Notes: generated by a model not told the origin, from the sequence alone. Positions 13,340-24,289 are shown, counted from the stretch's first letter. The stretch: 64,000 bases of DNA from Acanthaster planci (GCF_001949145.1 NW_019091546.1:370795-434794), one strand, 5' to 3'. Program-made: numbers and translations.

Positions 13340-13603
13340 GTCTAACGAATATTTTTGCCTCCCTTTGTAGCAGTTTTACGTGATCTGTGACATGAATGTT
13401 AGTGATCTGCCAGTGATCCAGGGGTAATTTATGACGTGAGCTGTAGGCGATTTGTGCCCTATGATCCATGAACCTTTGAACCTTGTGATTCTGTGAATCT
13501 AAGAGCCAGAATAAATCCAATGAGGAACAACAATGGACCAAAGTGTAAAAACAGAGTGAACATTCTGCAGGAGACACACTTTGCGAATTTAATAAGATCT
13601 GCA
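13340..13603 (+). repeat. Partial 3' LTR of the BEL/Pao element
   Basis: This is a direct repeat of 8310-8594 with small indels, including a missing segment of about 20 bases around cattacagagttaatgaata. It ends in CA at 13603 and abuts the resumed host repeat. Divergence between the two LTRs indicates an old insertion. Confidence 0.75.
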
Positions 13604-14112
13604 AACTCCACAACCAGATTTGAACGACAATACGTCCACGTTCTTTCTCATTTCGAAACCATTTCTTTAGATTATCAAAATAAACGAAATAAAGGGCCGT
13701 GTGTATTGAGACCTGATAAAAACATCGGTAGCAGTTTCAAGTTATTGCGAATTGAACATTTTGCACGAGAATCATTTATCTGCAAACACACAGAGTAGTG
13801 GTTATACGTGCATTGATGGAGTAAATGTACATGTGCATGTACAAACATGTACAAACTAACTGCATGTGTGCCACATAAATCATGGCCGACATCAGTTGAC
13901 AGAGAGCCAATATTGAAATTGCTCAATCTAGCGAAGGACAATTTGCAATAGCTTAAACATAACATGGTATCCTTCCAATTACCAAGAAATGCAGTATGTG
14001 TGGAAAAATAGGAGAACAATTCAAAATTTCGATTTTGAAATACACTTTTTATGTTCAGAAATGTAATGTATATATAGAGAGATCTTTCACCCCATTTTCT
14101 CCGAAATGTCAC
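13604..14112. repeat. Dispersed repeat, copy A, right part
   Basis: This matches 29240-29733 (acgaaataaagggccgtgtg, gcacgagaatcat, catgtgtgccacataaatcat, tttatgttcagaaatgt). It continues the repeat begun at 7375 and includes ACATGTA-rich simple sequence at 13823-13855. Confidence 0.75.
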
Positions 14113-15333
14113 TCACGATTAACAAGAAACAAAATGAAATCTGAAGCCTGGTTATATTTCTGTGCTGTAAAATTAGCAAACCTTTACACACTGTGGAAGA
14201 ACTCGGCAGATGGTATACGTGTAGTCGTTTGTTAGCTGGCCTTACCATTTTAACAAACAACAGAAAGTGACCTCAACTTTGCAGAATTGTAGCGCATGTA
14301 CGAAAACAAAATGGGGAATATAGGCCTACCTGGGCCTGTCATGCCTGTGAATTTGCCCGCACGGGGTCATGCAACAAATCCATCCAACGTGTGCTCGATT
14401 TATAACCCCCTCTAACCATGTATTGAGTGATTGATTGAGCTATTGATTAACTAATTGACTGATGAGTTTATTGCTTGGTTGTATTAAGTAATAAAGTACA
14501 CTGCAAAACAGCATAATCTGACTGCTCCCTCGAAAAACACTCAGTCCGAGAACAGCATTCTCTAACAAGCTAAGTTGAATAATACAATTAAAAATTGAAC
14601 AAAATTCCAAGAATTCATAAAGAAATTACCTCAATAATTTGCATATAAACTACTCATAGGGACAGCCTTTTAATTTTAAAATCACATTCATAAAACCATA
14701 TGCATGCACATATAATTGAAAGTTTATACACAAAAAGTAGTTTCATCGGCAACGAGTTCCCTCCTCTTTTCGGTGTCTGAAAGATATAATTGTTGTGCTG
14801 TAGCCTCAGTGTCAGATGATTCATGATCTAAATTTCATCTTGACATCATGGCCAGAATTACATTCCATTGAAAAGCACGTAGCACGCAAGCTCGTTTCAG
14901 GCGTTTCTTCAACTTTAATTCAAAGTCATAAACTCTTCTCCACTCCATATTATTTATATACACCTTTGAGACAAAGAATTATAAATACAACAATAACTGT
15001 TTTCATTTGTTAAGTTTAATTCTTCAAAAGTGTATATCATAAGTCGTAAAACTACTAGACGGCGAAAGTTTCAAGGAAATCTGACTGAAACAACCTAGCG
15101 ACAAAATATTAACCGTACACAAGTAAGAAATACACATTTACCACTCACCCAATAAGCTTACATTCAATAAATTGATGTTTAACATACGCCCTTATTTTGT
15201 TTCCCCCCAACTGCTTGGTGTACAAGCACTTCTATGCTTTTGACTATTTCCCCTGAGTGATGAAGTCCTATAAATTTCATATTCCTCGTACAAGCACATA
15301 AGGTAATTGTGTTGAAATACGAACGATATCACA
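14113..15333. other. 3' flank of lectin unit 1
   Basis: No coding sequence is seen. The stretch holds ATTGATTGA-rich simple sequence (about 14425-14475), which has counterparts downstream of units 3 and 4 (39660-39720 and 56760-56960). It is therefore probably part of the duplicated unit. The 3' UTR of unit 1 should lie in its right-hand part, but I see no canonical AATAAA close to the stop. Confidence 0.45.
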
Positions 15334-15494
15334 TCACATCTGACAGATAAAAGGATGTTCCTGCTGATCTAAGCACGAACTACTCGTTGACGACCCATCG
15401 GTAGGCCTTGGTGTCGTTTTGCTGCAAAACGTGTAGGACTTGTCGTCGATCGTAAAAGGATGCTCGGCGTCCTCAACTGGCCGCAAGGAGAGGC
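15334..15494 (-). CDS. Lectin unit 1 exon 4: C-type lectin C-terminal end
   Basis: The acceptor is ctataatacattag before 15494 and the exon enters in phase 1. It encodes about 53 residues ending CLDQQEHPFICQM and TGA. The PFIC motif is the canonical last strand and last cysteine of C-type lectin domains. Two more cysteines (in YTFCSK and SSSCLD) fit the inner disulfide pair. It is 161 nt, one codon longer than the exon in units 3 and 4. Confidence 0.8.
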
Positions 15495-16038
15495 CTAATG
15501 TATTATAGAAGGAAATATATATTGCCAGATCGCCTACACTAGTATTTGAAGAATATCTACCTAGGCAACAAAGTTTAAAATGCTTCCCCATGGAGCAGGA
15601 TTCTAATATGCGGGGTCACCGATCCTATTTCCAGTTAGTCTGATGTTCCATGGGAAAGAACAATGCACAAAAGAGTGGAACACTTTTCATTTGCTCCTAA
15701 GCCGAGAGAGTAGCGGGCGTTACGCTGTCTTGTATTTAGGGAAGACGAGGAAAGGTTGGTGGCGGCAGACCGTACAAATTGTGCTCGCTGAAAGTTACAC
15801 TGCAAACGAATTTCGCATTTTTTTATTTTCTGCGAAATGCAGGTTTGTAGAAAGTTTAGAAACAAAATTCAAAGCTTCCTGTGAGTCAATAACGCACAGT
15901 TTAATATATGTATTACCTGCCCTGGTAACGAAATGAAGGTGATGGAACGTTGACCTCAAAACATGCGGCCAGTTCCATTTTCCAAAACGAAATCATTCAA
16001 ATAATCTGCTGGAAACTAAAGAGAGGAAAGACACTTAC
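15495..16038 (-). other. Lectin unit 1 intron 3
   Basis: This 544-bp intron is the shortest of the three intron 3 copies. I see no element or exon inside it. The plus-strand open frame at 15643-15936 has no recognisable family. Confidence 0.6.
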
Positions 16039-16080
16039 CAATAGTTGCATAACCCGTTTTGGCGATATTCACCAGTTTGC
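16039..16080 (-). CDS. Lectin unit 1 exon 3: 42-nt microexon
   Basis: The minus strand reads an acceptor ending tttcag, 42 exon bases and a gtaagtg donor. The exon codes for KLVNIAKTGYATI plus split glycine codons at both ends. The same length, phase and pattern occur at 42922-42963 and 59334-59375. It links the laminin-G exon to the C-terminal lectin exon. Confidence 0.8.
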
Positions 16081-17478
16081 CTGAAATTACAAATGAAAAT
16101 ATTTTCATGCTACTTGTTTTATCACTCTTATTTTATTGGTTATTTCTAAGTCAACTGGGAACGACCGTCCAGTTCTGAATTATTTGAGCATTCTAATGTG
16201 ACCACCACTTGAAGTCATGGCTCTGAAGAAAGGCACTGAATGAAACACAGGTTCCGCGTCGACTGGACACGGGGTAAATGTGCTTATGCACTCTTTATGA
16301 AAACCTATGTTTTCATGACATACTGACATGCCAAATGTGACTGCCTCAAAAAGTCACTTGATTTCAAGAGGAACTTAGGTCTCCTCTGAACAAATGCACA
16401 CGATTTCTCTGCATCTGTGTCCCGTGATTATTATTCAAACGCCTTTCTTCGGTTTCACAAACTTATGTGAAGAACAACTGTACACTAGTACTGTCAAACG
16501 GGCTAAGCTACTGACTAATGACGACTCCGTCATTTAGACAACTTGGCAAGTTGGATGTAGGCCTCAGATGATATGTGTTACACAATAAACACTATAAGTC
16601 CCAGACGTGAGATAACAGTCTGAAAATTAATCAAAATAAATAAAAAAAAATACTAATCACATCATAACCCACGTCTGAGCAAGAGAAAAGATGGCCTAAA
16701 CCTAGGTACATGTACATCTACACGAACGTGGTACATTTTGTTTGTGTGTATACTATAACATTAAGCACACTATAGGCCTCGTTTAACTGACATTCTCACG
16801 AACTTTTCCAGATTTTTCATCATTTCTTTGTAGGGCAAAAATAAATCTAAACTCACCTTAAAGGGCTCTCTTAAAAATTCTCTAATACCACAATACTTAG
16901 AATTTACTGTATAATCTCTCGTCTGATACACTCTAATAGTTTGATCTTGCATCACATATCTGCAAACCATTACATCATATTTAGGGGGTTCGACATAATT
17001 AGCATACGCTCATCCCCAGGACATTTGGATGGCTGTGCCTTTCAATACACATTGGGACCAAGGATGCATTGAGAACAAGTTTTCTCAGCCATGCAGTCAG
17101 CAGAGCCTGATTTGTAAATTTCACCACGAAAAGACTTTATCAATAAGCAAGATGTATTCTCAGAGTTTGATTATAATGTGATTCCTAGATTATTCCTGTG
17201 ATTCATAGACCTTAAGAAACCACAATTTAATTTTGACATAAATTTAAACAGAGATTTTGCTGCCCAACTGCTACAGCAACACCAAGGCTTGAGTGGAAAT
17301 TACAGCTCTTGTCAGATTTATTACTGAATTGATTGTTAGAACTAAATTGTTTAATTAATCGAACTAATGGCTTATTGATTGGTCGAATGACAAATGACTA
17401 ATTGATTGGTTGATTGATTTTTTTCGTTTCGTTTTTGTGCAATCATCAATATTCAGTTTAAATGGTAGTGCTACCTAC
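16081..17478 (-). other. Lectin unit 1 intron 2
   Basis: This 1.4-kb intron has no recognised gene. It contains ATTGATTGG-like simple sequence near 17330-17420 and a short ACATGTA-type stretch near 16708. The minus open frame at 16770-16970 resembles nothing known. Confidence 0.55.
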
Positions 17479-18222
17479 CTATCGATCTATATTTATACAG
17501 GTGGCGTATTTCTTGTTGGCTAAGGAGACCATCAAACACAACCAAACTGCTGTACGCTGCTGAGCTGCCATATTGATCTACGGAATAGGTCTTTTTGCAC
17601 GTGTTTGTCATACCAAGGTACAGACGTGTGCAGCCATCCGACCACCCACCCTTACTGGTCGCATTTGACATGTCATCTACTTGCATCAGTTCTCCGTTGA
17701 CGAAAACCTTCAAGTCCATGCCTGGCGATCCAACTGAGTCAACTATAAATGTCAGATGGAACCATTTGTCCAAAGGTAATTTGCTGATGCTATATTTCCG
17801 ACGAATGTGATGGTATTTGGACCTTGCTGCAAACAGAAATTCAGTAGATTGGGCGTTGTACATGAAAGCGATTCCTCTTGCCGAACTTGTTTGTCCGCCG
17901 GAGCTCAAGAAATAGTGCACTTTATTTTTGGCATCAGATGGCGAGTCAATATTCAGCCAAATGGACCATGTCACACTGTGCGACTTACAGCTATCAAGGT
18001 TAGAGATACAACTTCCATCAAAGTCTCCAAGATCTAGAAATGATTCAACAGGTAAATGTACTGCGCATGCTTGATCTAGTCGCTCTGGACCGGGAACCAC
18101 TGAGGCAGCGCTTCCATTTCCTCTCACTTGATACGCCTCATTGTTTATGAGGTTATCCTCACAGGGTATGACCTCACTCTCCTTGTTGAGGGATTGGTGC
18201 AGGATTGGTTGTGGGTTCGATT
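17479..18222 (-). CDS. Lectin unit 1 exon 2: laminin-G / pentraxin-like domain
   Basis: One 744-nt exon with a tttcag acceptor and gtaggt donor, open throughout. The first third is a linker (HQSLNKESEVIPCED, VVPGPERLDQACAVHL). The rest is a concanavalin A-like jelly-roll of the LamG_3/pentraxin type: ESFLDLGDF, TWSIWLNI, YFLSSGGQTS, GIAFMYNA, WFHLTFIVDS, DLKVFVNGEL, TRLYLGMTN, AAYSSLVVFDGLL and QEIRHLY. Such domains bind glycans or proteins outside cells. The order of strands and the WFHL and VNGEL motifs are typical of the family. Confidence 0.88.
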
Positions 18223-19848
18223 CTGAAAAAGTAAAAGATATAAAAAGTAAGACTTCAGGTCAGCGTTTGTTTCATTTACAAATAAGAGGCGATCAGGTGG
18301 GTCAATTTTGGCTTAGGAAAATGCGAACCCTAGATATGTTATAGTGGAATGTCATGACTATATGGGTGCTGACGTGGCTACCTTATTTAAAATGGGGATA
18401 GGGCTGTGCCATCATCAAAGCTGCCGACGGGGCGTCGGTAGATCTCATGAGCACGGTAGTCTAATTTCCCGACTTGGCACTTACCTGACCACCATTCTTG
18501 CTGACAACACCACGGTTTTGCCAAGAAATCTGGCTAATGGTGGTATCACCCCTACCCCCTTTAGTGACGCCCGTGGGATGGGGTGGTTGTTTTGCGAGCT
18601 TTAGTTAGTTTCAAGGGATTGGGCTCTGGATTTTGAGTGGTGTATCAAAGAGGCTTTCACAAGAACTGCGAGCTTTGTCAAGGGAATGAATATGTGCTTG
18701 CCTTACGACAACTAATGCCCGGGCCTGCGTCGCGTCTAGTTTCTTAACTAACGCTTAAGACCGGGCGCAGGAAAATGGACGCGAAAATGGATGGACGCAG
18801 CCAAGCACATTATGTATTCCCATTCATAAATACCTTTTTATTCAGAAAATCAAAAGGAGTCAACATGTGATTGATTTCCAACGATTTTGTTCTAACATTT
18901 TACTTTTTTCTCCAACATTACCGTCCATTTTATGGTATATTTCTTTTGAAAGTTCTACAATAGCATCACACACAGACTTCTGACCATTCAGACTCAATTC
19001 TCGTATCTATGTGCCAGCGCGTGATCTACCTAGCGGCATTATCACTTTTTGGCGGGCAATATCAAAATTTATGATAATACACGGTCACACGGACGCGTTT
19101 CGACCAATAGGAAATACATGTATTATCTCAGATATCATGAATTTCCATTATTAGGCAATGCGTGTAGGTTGCTACGTGTAGTGGAGACCTAAGGCTTTGA
19201 AATGTCTTCAGAGTTGGTTTCGCTCAAAATGCAGCTTGTTAAACTAACATATAATAATCAACGGCTGGGCTGCCTACTGAATACTGATAGTTAATTGTCT
19301 CTAATCGGCTACAGGCAGAAGGGTGGTCCATGTCACTTTGTTCACCCAAGGGAAGAAAAACCATTAACGTCATCAGCGCGACTGGTCTTGGGCATTGCTA
19401 AATGATAAATGAAACATGTATTCATTTATGCTGTCCATTAAGATAATAAATTCTTGAAAGGGACCGCTTGCTCGAATTCTCCTCTGAGGCAGTTTGGGCC
19501 AGGATCTTTTATGTGCATAGCCACCTGGAATTGTCTTTACTACAGTGCTGATAGAGTTTCAATTTTTTTAATTAGTTTGCTGTTTGGGTATGTACTTTTG
19601 TTTTAGTTTCATAAGACGCGGGGATTCCAGTCACTAGACATCGCTGGAATGTCATCTGCCGGTATTTATGCGCATAAGGTCTTCGATAATGAATTAATAC
19701 TGTGCGCTTCAAGAGTTCAGTAGGGGTCTTTAATAAATACATGTATGTCCTTCATGAGGCTTGTGTTGCTCCGGCGCACAATGAACGTTATTTCAAAAAA
19801 GCCAAGATTCAATTAAAAAACAACAAACAAACAAACACCCCAACAACC

Positions 19849-19923
19849 CAACAAAGAAAGAAAGAAAGAAAGAAAGAAAGAAACAAACAAACAAACAAAC
19901 AAACAAACAAACAAGCAAACAAC
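19849..19923. repeat. AAAG/AAAC microsatellite
   Basis: A run of aaag units is followed directly by aaac units, with minor interruptions. It sits in intron 1 of lectin unit 1, inside sequence otherwise conserved with units 2 and 3, and is a candidate polymorphic microsatellite. Confidence 0.9.
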
Positions 19924-20039
19924 TAGAAGTTTGATGGTTGTTAACACAACCGCAGGCTGTTTCGGCATTTTGTCGGCATTAAACTATAAAAATATAAGAA
20001 GGAATTAAAAATATTCACATTTCACGAATGTTACATGAT

Positions 20040-22200
20040 TCAATCAGACTGACAAGAGTACCGAAGACTGGCTCTTCAAAAACGTGTACAGAACCTGTAG
20101 TGGACAATTAAATATTCAAAAATCCACAGGAAATTAGTTGATGACCTCATGATGACGCCGTCAATTACAATAATTTTGTATCATGGGCTTTGTTGGCTAT
20201 CACCTTGATAACGATCAAACTTCGCAAAATTGTGGTCACACAGTTACGTGTACAAAGTGATTGGACTAAAAATACCTATGCAGAGAAGCTGCTTCTTCAA
20301 GATGGTGTCACGTGATTTGCATTGGAACTGAACAAAAAGTTTGGAAATACTACTTGATGTTTAGACTTTTTGGTATATTTCAAATTAAATAACACAGTGT
20401 AAAATACACGATTTCTCTTTCTTTCTCATGGTAATATTGAGCCGAAGTTGACGACAACTCATGAGTCTTCAGTAGTAAAACGTGTACAAAACCTATCGGA
20501 AAACACGGCAGATTGAATCTCATGTCACGTGACCCCTGATTGTCATTTTGACAATTTTCCGTGGGAGCCTTTCTTCATAAAAGTGTACTTTTAAGGAAAT
20601 AAGTCAGATTGACCAGAGTGCCAGAGACAGACTGTTGAAAAGCGTGTAAAAAGCCTATGAGGGAAGAAGGGAAGATTAAATATCCAAAAGTCAATTTAAA
20701 AATAGGTGATGGTGTCATCATGACGTCATAAATTTAGCATTTTTTTATCAGCGTCTTTATTGGCTGTAACTTCCATAATTATCAAATATCTCAAAATTTG
20801 CCAAATGGTGGCTTGAAAACTTGGACAAAGTCAATGGGCTAAAAAATCAATACTAAATCACATGATGACGTCATCATGATGTCATTTTATTTACATTAGT
20901 TCTCGTATCAGGGTCTTTGTTGGCTATCATTTTGATAGCGATCAAACACCGCAAAGATTCCAAAATAGTGGCTTGAAAATGCGTACAAAGTCACTGGGCT
21001 GAAGCACGTATGTAGAGAAATTGCTCATTTCAGTTGATGTCACGTGATTTGCGTTTAATGGTATATTAATTGGTAGTCGAACAAATACAAAAAACAAGAT
21101 TTTTCTTTTGTTCTCATAGTAAACCTCAGCCAAAGTTCATGACTACTCTCATTAAGATCGATAATATTGCTTAGTAGAAAAACGTGTACAAAACCTGCGG
21201 GAAAACACTGCAGCTTTAATCTCATGTCACGTGACCCCTGATGAAGTAATTTTGATAATTCTTTCCTGGGAGCCTCTGTTCATGATGTACTTCAAGTGTA
21301 CATTGAAGAAAATAAGTCACATTGACAAAAGTGCCAAAGACAGGCTGTTGAAAAACGTGTACAAAACCTATGGGGGAAGATTAAATATCTAAAAGACAAT
21401 TTAAAAATGGGTGATGACGTCATCATGACGTCATAACTATAGCAGAATTTTTTATTTAGGGTTTCTGTTGTCTGTAACTTTGATGAGGACCAAACATCTC
21501 AAAATTACCCAAATGAGGGCTTGAACACGTGTACAAAGTCAACGGGTTGCAATCAATATTGAAAAATCAATACTAGATCATTTATTTATTGTAATTCTTC
21601 TATAAGGGTCTTTGTTGGTTGTCACCTTGATAGCGATCAAACATCGCAAAGGTTTCAAAATAGTGGTTTGAAAACGTGTGCAATGTCAACAGGAAAATTA
21701 AAAAAGAAATCACGTGATGACGTCATCATCACATCAGGTCATTATTTGTCCGAAGCCTTCCCCTTTCAAGATAAATGCAAGTTTTGAACACAGTCGGACA
21801 AGTACTTTACAAGATACATTGCTCGAGAGAGTGCACCTTTTTTGTCACGTGACTGGCTACATGATGACATTATTATCATATGGTGTCATTTTTCTCTGCT
21901 GCACTTCCTTTCAGTTGCCCCTTTAATGAAGACTGGCTGTGGAACAAAACACATGTTTAAAACCTATTGGGAGTATAAAAATTCAAAAATCAATTTAAAA
22001 AAAAAGAAGGTGACGTTATTATGACGTCATAAAATTGTTGTTTTGCAGAGTTTTTTGTTGGCTGTAATTCTGATGACAATTGAAAATCGGTAAATTACTA
22101 AAATGATGCCCTCAAAACGTACAAATCAATGGTCTAAAAACACATGCAGAAAAACTGCCCCTTCAAACTTTTGTCACGTGATTTGTTCTTCCGGATTTAG
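20040..22200. repeat. Complex tandem repeat rich in TGACGTCA and CACGTG
   Basis: At least four diverged copies of a 560-720 bp unit can be aligned. They start near 20047, 20606, 21322 and 21926 at the shared line 'agtcaga/cttgac..agtgcc..agactg..tgaaaa.cgtgtac'. Each copy tends to carry gatgacgtcatcatgacgtca-type palindromes and a tcacgtga palindrome. I see no protein-coding capacity and no terminal repeats. It is absent from the equivalent introns of the other units. Confidence 0.75.
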
Positions 22201-22497
22201 GGGACCTCTGGGGAAAGTGGAAAAACCCACAGACCAGAGACAGTCGTCGTCGGTCTGCGAGTCCTCCCACTGCGTCGAATCTGTGTTGGTGTTATCAACC
22301 ATAGAACCCGGGGTGTAAGGGTTAGGGCATGTAGGGCTTAGGAAGCTGTGGGAGACAGGTGAAGGTGATTTGAGAAGAATGAGACGGGGAGTGTCGCCGG
22401 GTGAAAGTTTGGAAGATGAGGTTTTTTGTGTTTAGTCACTTCTGAAAAAAGACAAGAAGGGGCAGGTGGGGAGCCCCAGATGTACTAGTTTTGTTTG

Positions 22498-22785
22498 TCC
22501 GAAGCCCCCTCGAAGGCAACCGCAGCCGAGGCGCCCGATGAAGACTCACCCGGGGCAGCAGTGGCCGATCCGTCGCCCCTAGCAGACGCCGGTGGCAAAT
22601 CGGTGCAGGCCCGCAGAACGTCCTGAGGTAGTCCCACCGGCAGCCCCAGGAGGCCCTGCGGACGCCGAGCAAGGGCCCCCGCCGTCCGCTCCAACAGACG
22701 CCGTTGCAGACGCGGGAACCCCACGCACGGCACGCGCGGCACCCGCGGAGGCCATTGCCTCCCGCGGACGGGGCCGGAGATGAGG
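22498..22785. other. GC-rich island with overlapping open frames
   Basis: A GC-rich stretch lies in otherwise AT-rich intron DNA. It is open in several frames on both strands, giving Pro/Ala/Arg-rich translations. It may be the 5' part of an old LINE or LTR element, since a Pro/Ala-rich leader is common there, but no conserved domain confirms this. It could equally be a CpG island. Confidence 0.35.
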
Positions 22786-22959
22786 AATGTTTAGAGTTTT
22801 TTGAGGGGTGTCTAGGGTCAGATTTGCTATGTACAAAAACTTGGGGGGGTGAGAGGGTTGTCAGTGGGAATACCACAAATTACAACTTACTCCAGAGCTC
22901 GAATGACACGCGTCTAAGCTGAAGAAGAAGAAGAGAAGATGGAAAAGGAAGGGAAAAAT

Positions 22960-23115
22960 AAACAAAAAGATCGCCTTTTTCGCAAAATGCTAAAAAGCAA
23001 AAAAAAAAAATAATAATAATACAAAAAGAATGCCTTGTTTGCAACTTGTGAAAAAGCCCCACCCCCCAAAAAACAGAACAAAAAGAATGCCTTTTTCGCA
23101 ACTTGCAAAAAAGCC
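22960..23115. repeat. A-rich tandem repeat (about 40-75 bp units)
   Basis: Three similar copies of aaaaagaatgcctttttcg followed by caacttg and an A-rich spacer are visible. It is low-complexity DNA in intron 1 of unit 1. Confidence 0.7.
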
Positions 23116-23543
23116 CAAAAATCTTCTTAAGGAAAACAAAAGCTGTTTCGACTAACTTGCCCCCAAAAATAAATGAATAAATAAAAAAAAAGAAAACGCC
23201 TGAACCAAAGCAGCACCGTTAAATCTTGAGAATATTGAGCAAAATTCGCCGTAAAGCAACATACATATCAAGAAACATTAACCCGGAATAAAGCCACTTG
23301 GTAACCCAACCGCACTGATATGAGCAGGCTATGTTGAAGAGCAAAGTTAATTTTAAATGAAAATGGAGTTAGCTTGTGTGCAAAACAATACGGACTCAAA
23401 CAATCAAGTATGTCAGTGGTATTAAATTACGCATATTATTGGGCCTACTGAATGTTGCCATTCATTGCCTTGCTGGAGTAATCAACATCACTGAAAATGG
23501 TTCTACAAAAAGCCTAACGCCCAGAATATTTGTACCCACTTAC

Positions 23544-23869
23544 CTGAGGTTCTCGTGGAGTTTATGGTTAGCCAAATGAGAGATGGGACATCAGATGCAA
23601 AAGCGTTCTTGAAGATGTCGTCTACAAACTTCGACGTAAACAGCAGGTCGTTAAAACTTGTAACCGTTGCCAGGGATGCAATACGAGCAGGACTGCTGAA
23701 ATGCTGACAATATTTCCATTGCGTCTCTGTACGATAAGGATGCTGCAAAGTACCGGTAGCATTTGCCTTGACTCTCAGTCCATTGCAATGGGCAAGATGT
23801 ACATACTGCTTGAATGGAATCAATCGAAGTCTGTATGTAGACAATCGCCAGAATCACCCAGAGAGCCAT
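23544..23869 (-). pseudogene. Lectin unit 1 exon 1: signal peptide and CTLD first half, frameshifted
   Basis: The start codon at 23869-23867 opens a hydrophobic signal peptide (MALWVILAIVYIQ, cleavage likely near IQA-VC). It is followed by CPLQWTESQGKCYRYF, the N-terminal hairpin of a long-form C-type lectin domain. The frame then breaks: units 2-4 read GCxGTxGAATAT where this copy has one extra A, so YC is lost. A second frame resumes QHFSSPARIASLATVTSF up to SLIWLTINS and a gtaagt donor. The upstream TTG-initiated extension (PRFIRYYCT) is rejected because the ATG gives a proper signal peptide. Confidence 0.8.
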
Positions 23870-24066
23870 TGTGCAGTAGTAGCGTATGAATCTTGGCAAC
23901 TAAACTCACCCCTAGCCAATAACTGCACACCGCACTTGAAACAACTCAGGCAATGTTGACTGGCTCTCCTGTATAGTTTTTAATACTGACTAGTTTGCCA
24001 CTAATGTTAATTCTGATTACGCTTCTTTGAATGTCACCGTTACTGCGATTCAGTCGACGTATACTT

Positions 24067-24073
24067 TACGTCA
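24067..24073. promoter_or_regulatory. CRE-like motif upstream of lectin unit 1
   Basis: A TACGTCA (ATF/CREB-like half-palindrome) lies about 200 bases upstream of the start codon, inside a stretch conserved with units 3 and 4. The motif is present at comparable distance there (53907 and 63605) and deleted in pseudogene unit 2. The role is inferred from conservation only. Confidence 0.35.
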
Positions 24074-24289
24074 CGCAGACGGCTTTCCTGCATACTGAAA
24101 GAGCCATGGCCCTTTATTGCGCAGGGGAACGTCAGTAGGCCCGCGTAATCAACTTCGACTCCATGGGCTGCGTGCGCGTTCCTTCACTAGCGCAAGGCAT
24201 GGTGGGAACCAACATTTGCGCGATAACATCGTACCCATGGGAAACGAGGTTTGTGAATGCATGCGTAATACTGCATTTGTACTCGGTTG

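Larger units (their letters stand above)
7591..13603 (+). mobile_element. Degenerate BEL/Pao LTR retrotransposon
   Basis: A plus-strand retroelement carries, in order, a 5' LTR, gag with a DUF1759-like block, a CCHC zinc knuckle, a degenerate aspartic-protease region, reverse transcriptase, RNase H, the N-terminal zinc-binding part of integrase and a partial 3' LTR. The family is recognised from the gag block, from the protease-RT linker (WPHLRHIA, TFLGWGVVG) and from the RT landmark VYHPEKPHKIRIVFDCSA. The element is inactive: the frame changes many times, stops interrupt RT, RT catalytic residues are replaced and the integrase core is missing. It lies inside a dispersed repeat whose uninterrupted copy is at 28982-29733. 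The candidate 5-bp target duplication is aattc (7586-7590) and aactc (13604-13608), four of five matching, as expected in length for this family. Confidence 0.85.
18223..23543 (-). other. Lectin unit 1 intron 1
   Basis: This 5.3-kb intron has three parts. 18223-19800 is sequence shared with intron 1 of units 2 and 3. 20040-22200 is a long repeat block, described separately. 22180-23110 is a GC-rich island followed by A-rich repeats. The end next to exon 1 again matches the paralogous introns. No exon was recognised. Confidence 0.6.
15334..23869 (-). other. Lectin unit 1 gene span (four exons, one frameshift)
   Basis: The span covers four coding exons on the minus strand: 23544-23869, 17479-18222, 16039-16080 and 15334-15494. 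All introns have GT-AG ends and phase-1 junctions, matching units 3 and 4. The encoded protein would be secreted: a signal peptide, the first half of a C-type lectin domain, a laminin-G/pentraxin-like domain, a short linker and the end of the C-type lectin domain. Exon 1 is 326 rather than 325 nt because of one extra A (minus strand) near 23711-23716. The frame breaks there, so the copy is a recent pseudogene unless the base is an assembly error. Only this copy retains all three C-terminal lectin cysteines in exon 4. A function in carbohydrate recognition, perhaps immune, is inferred from the families only. Confidence 0.75.

Noticed and set aside
18200-18225. gggttcgattc near the start of lectin exon 2, tRNA-like
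   Set aside because: It lies inside a conserved coding exon and has no surrounding cloverleaf.
22436-22876. 146-codon minus-strand Arg/Pro-rich open frame
   Set aside because: All frames are open in this GC-rich stretch, so openness is not informative; no domain is recognised.
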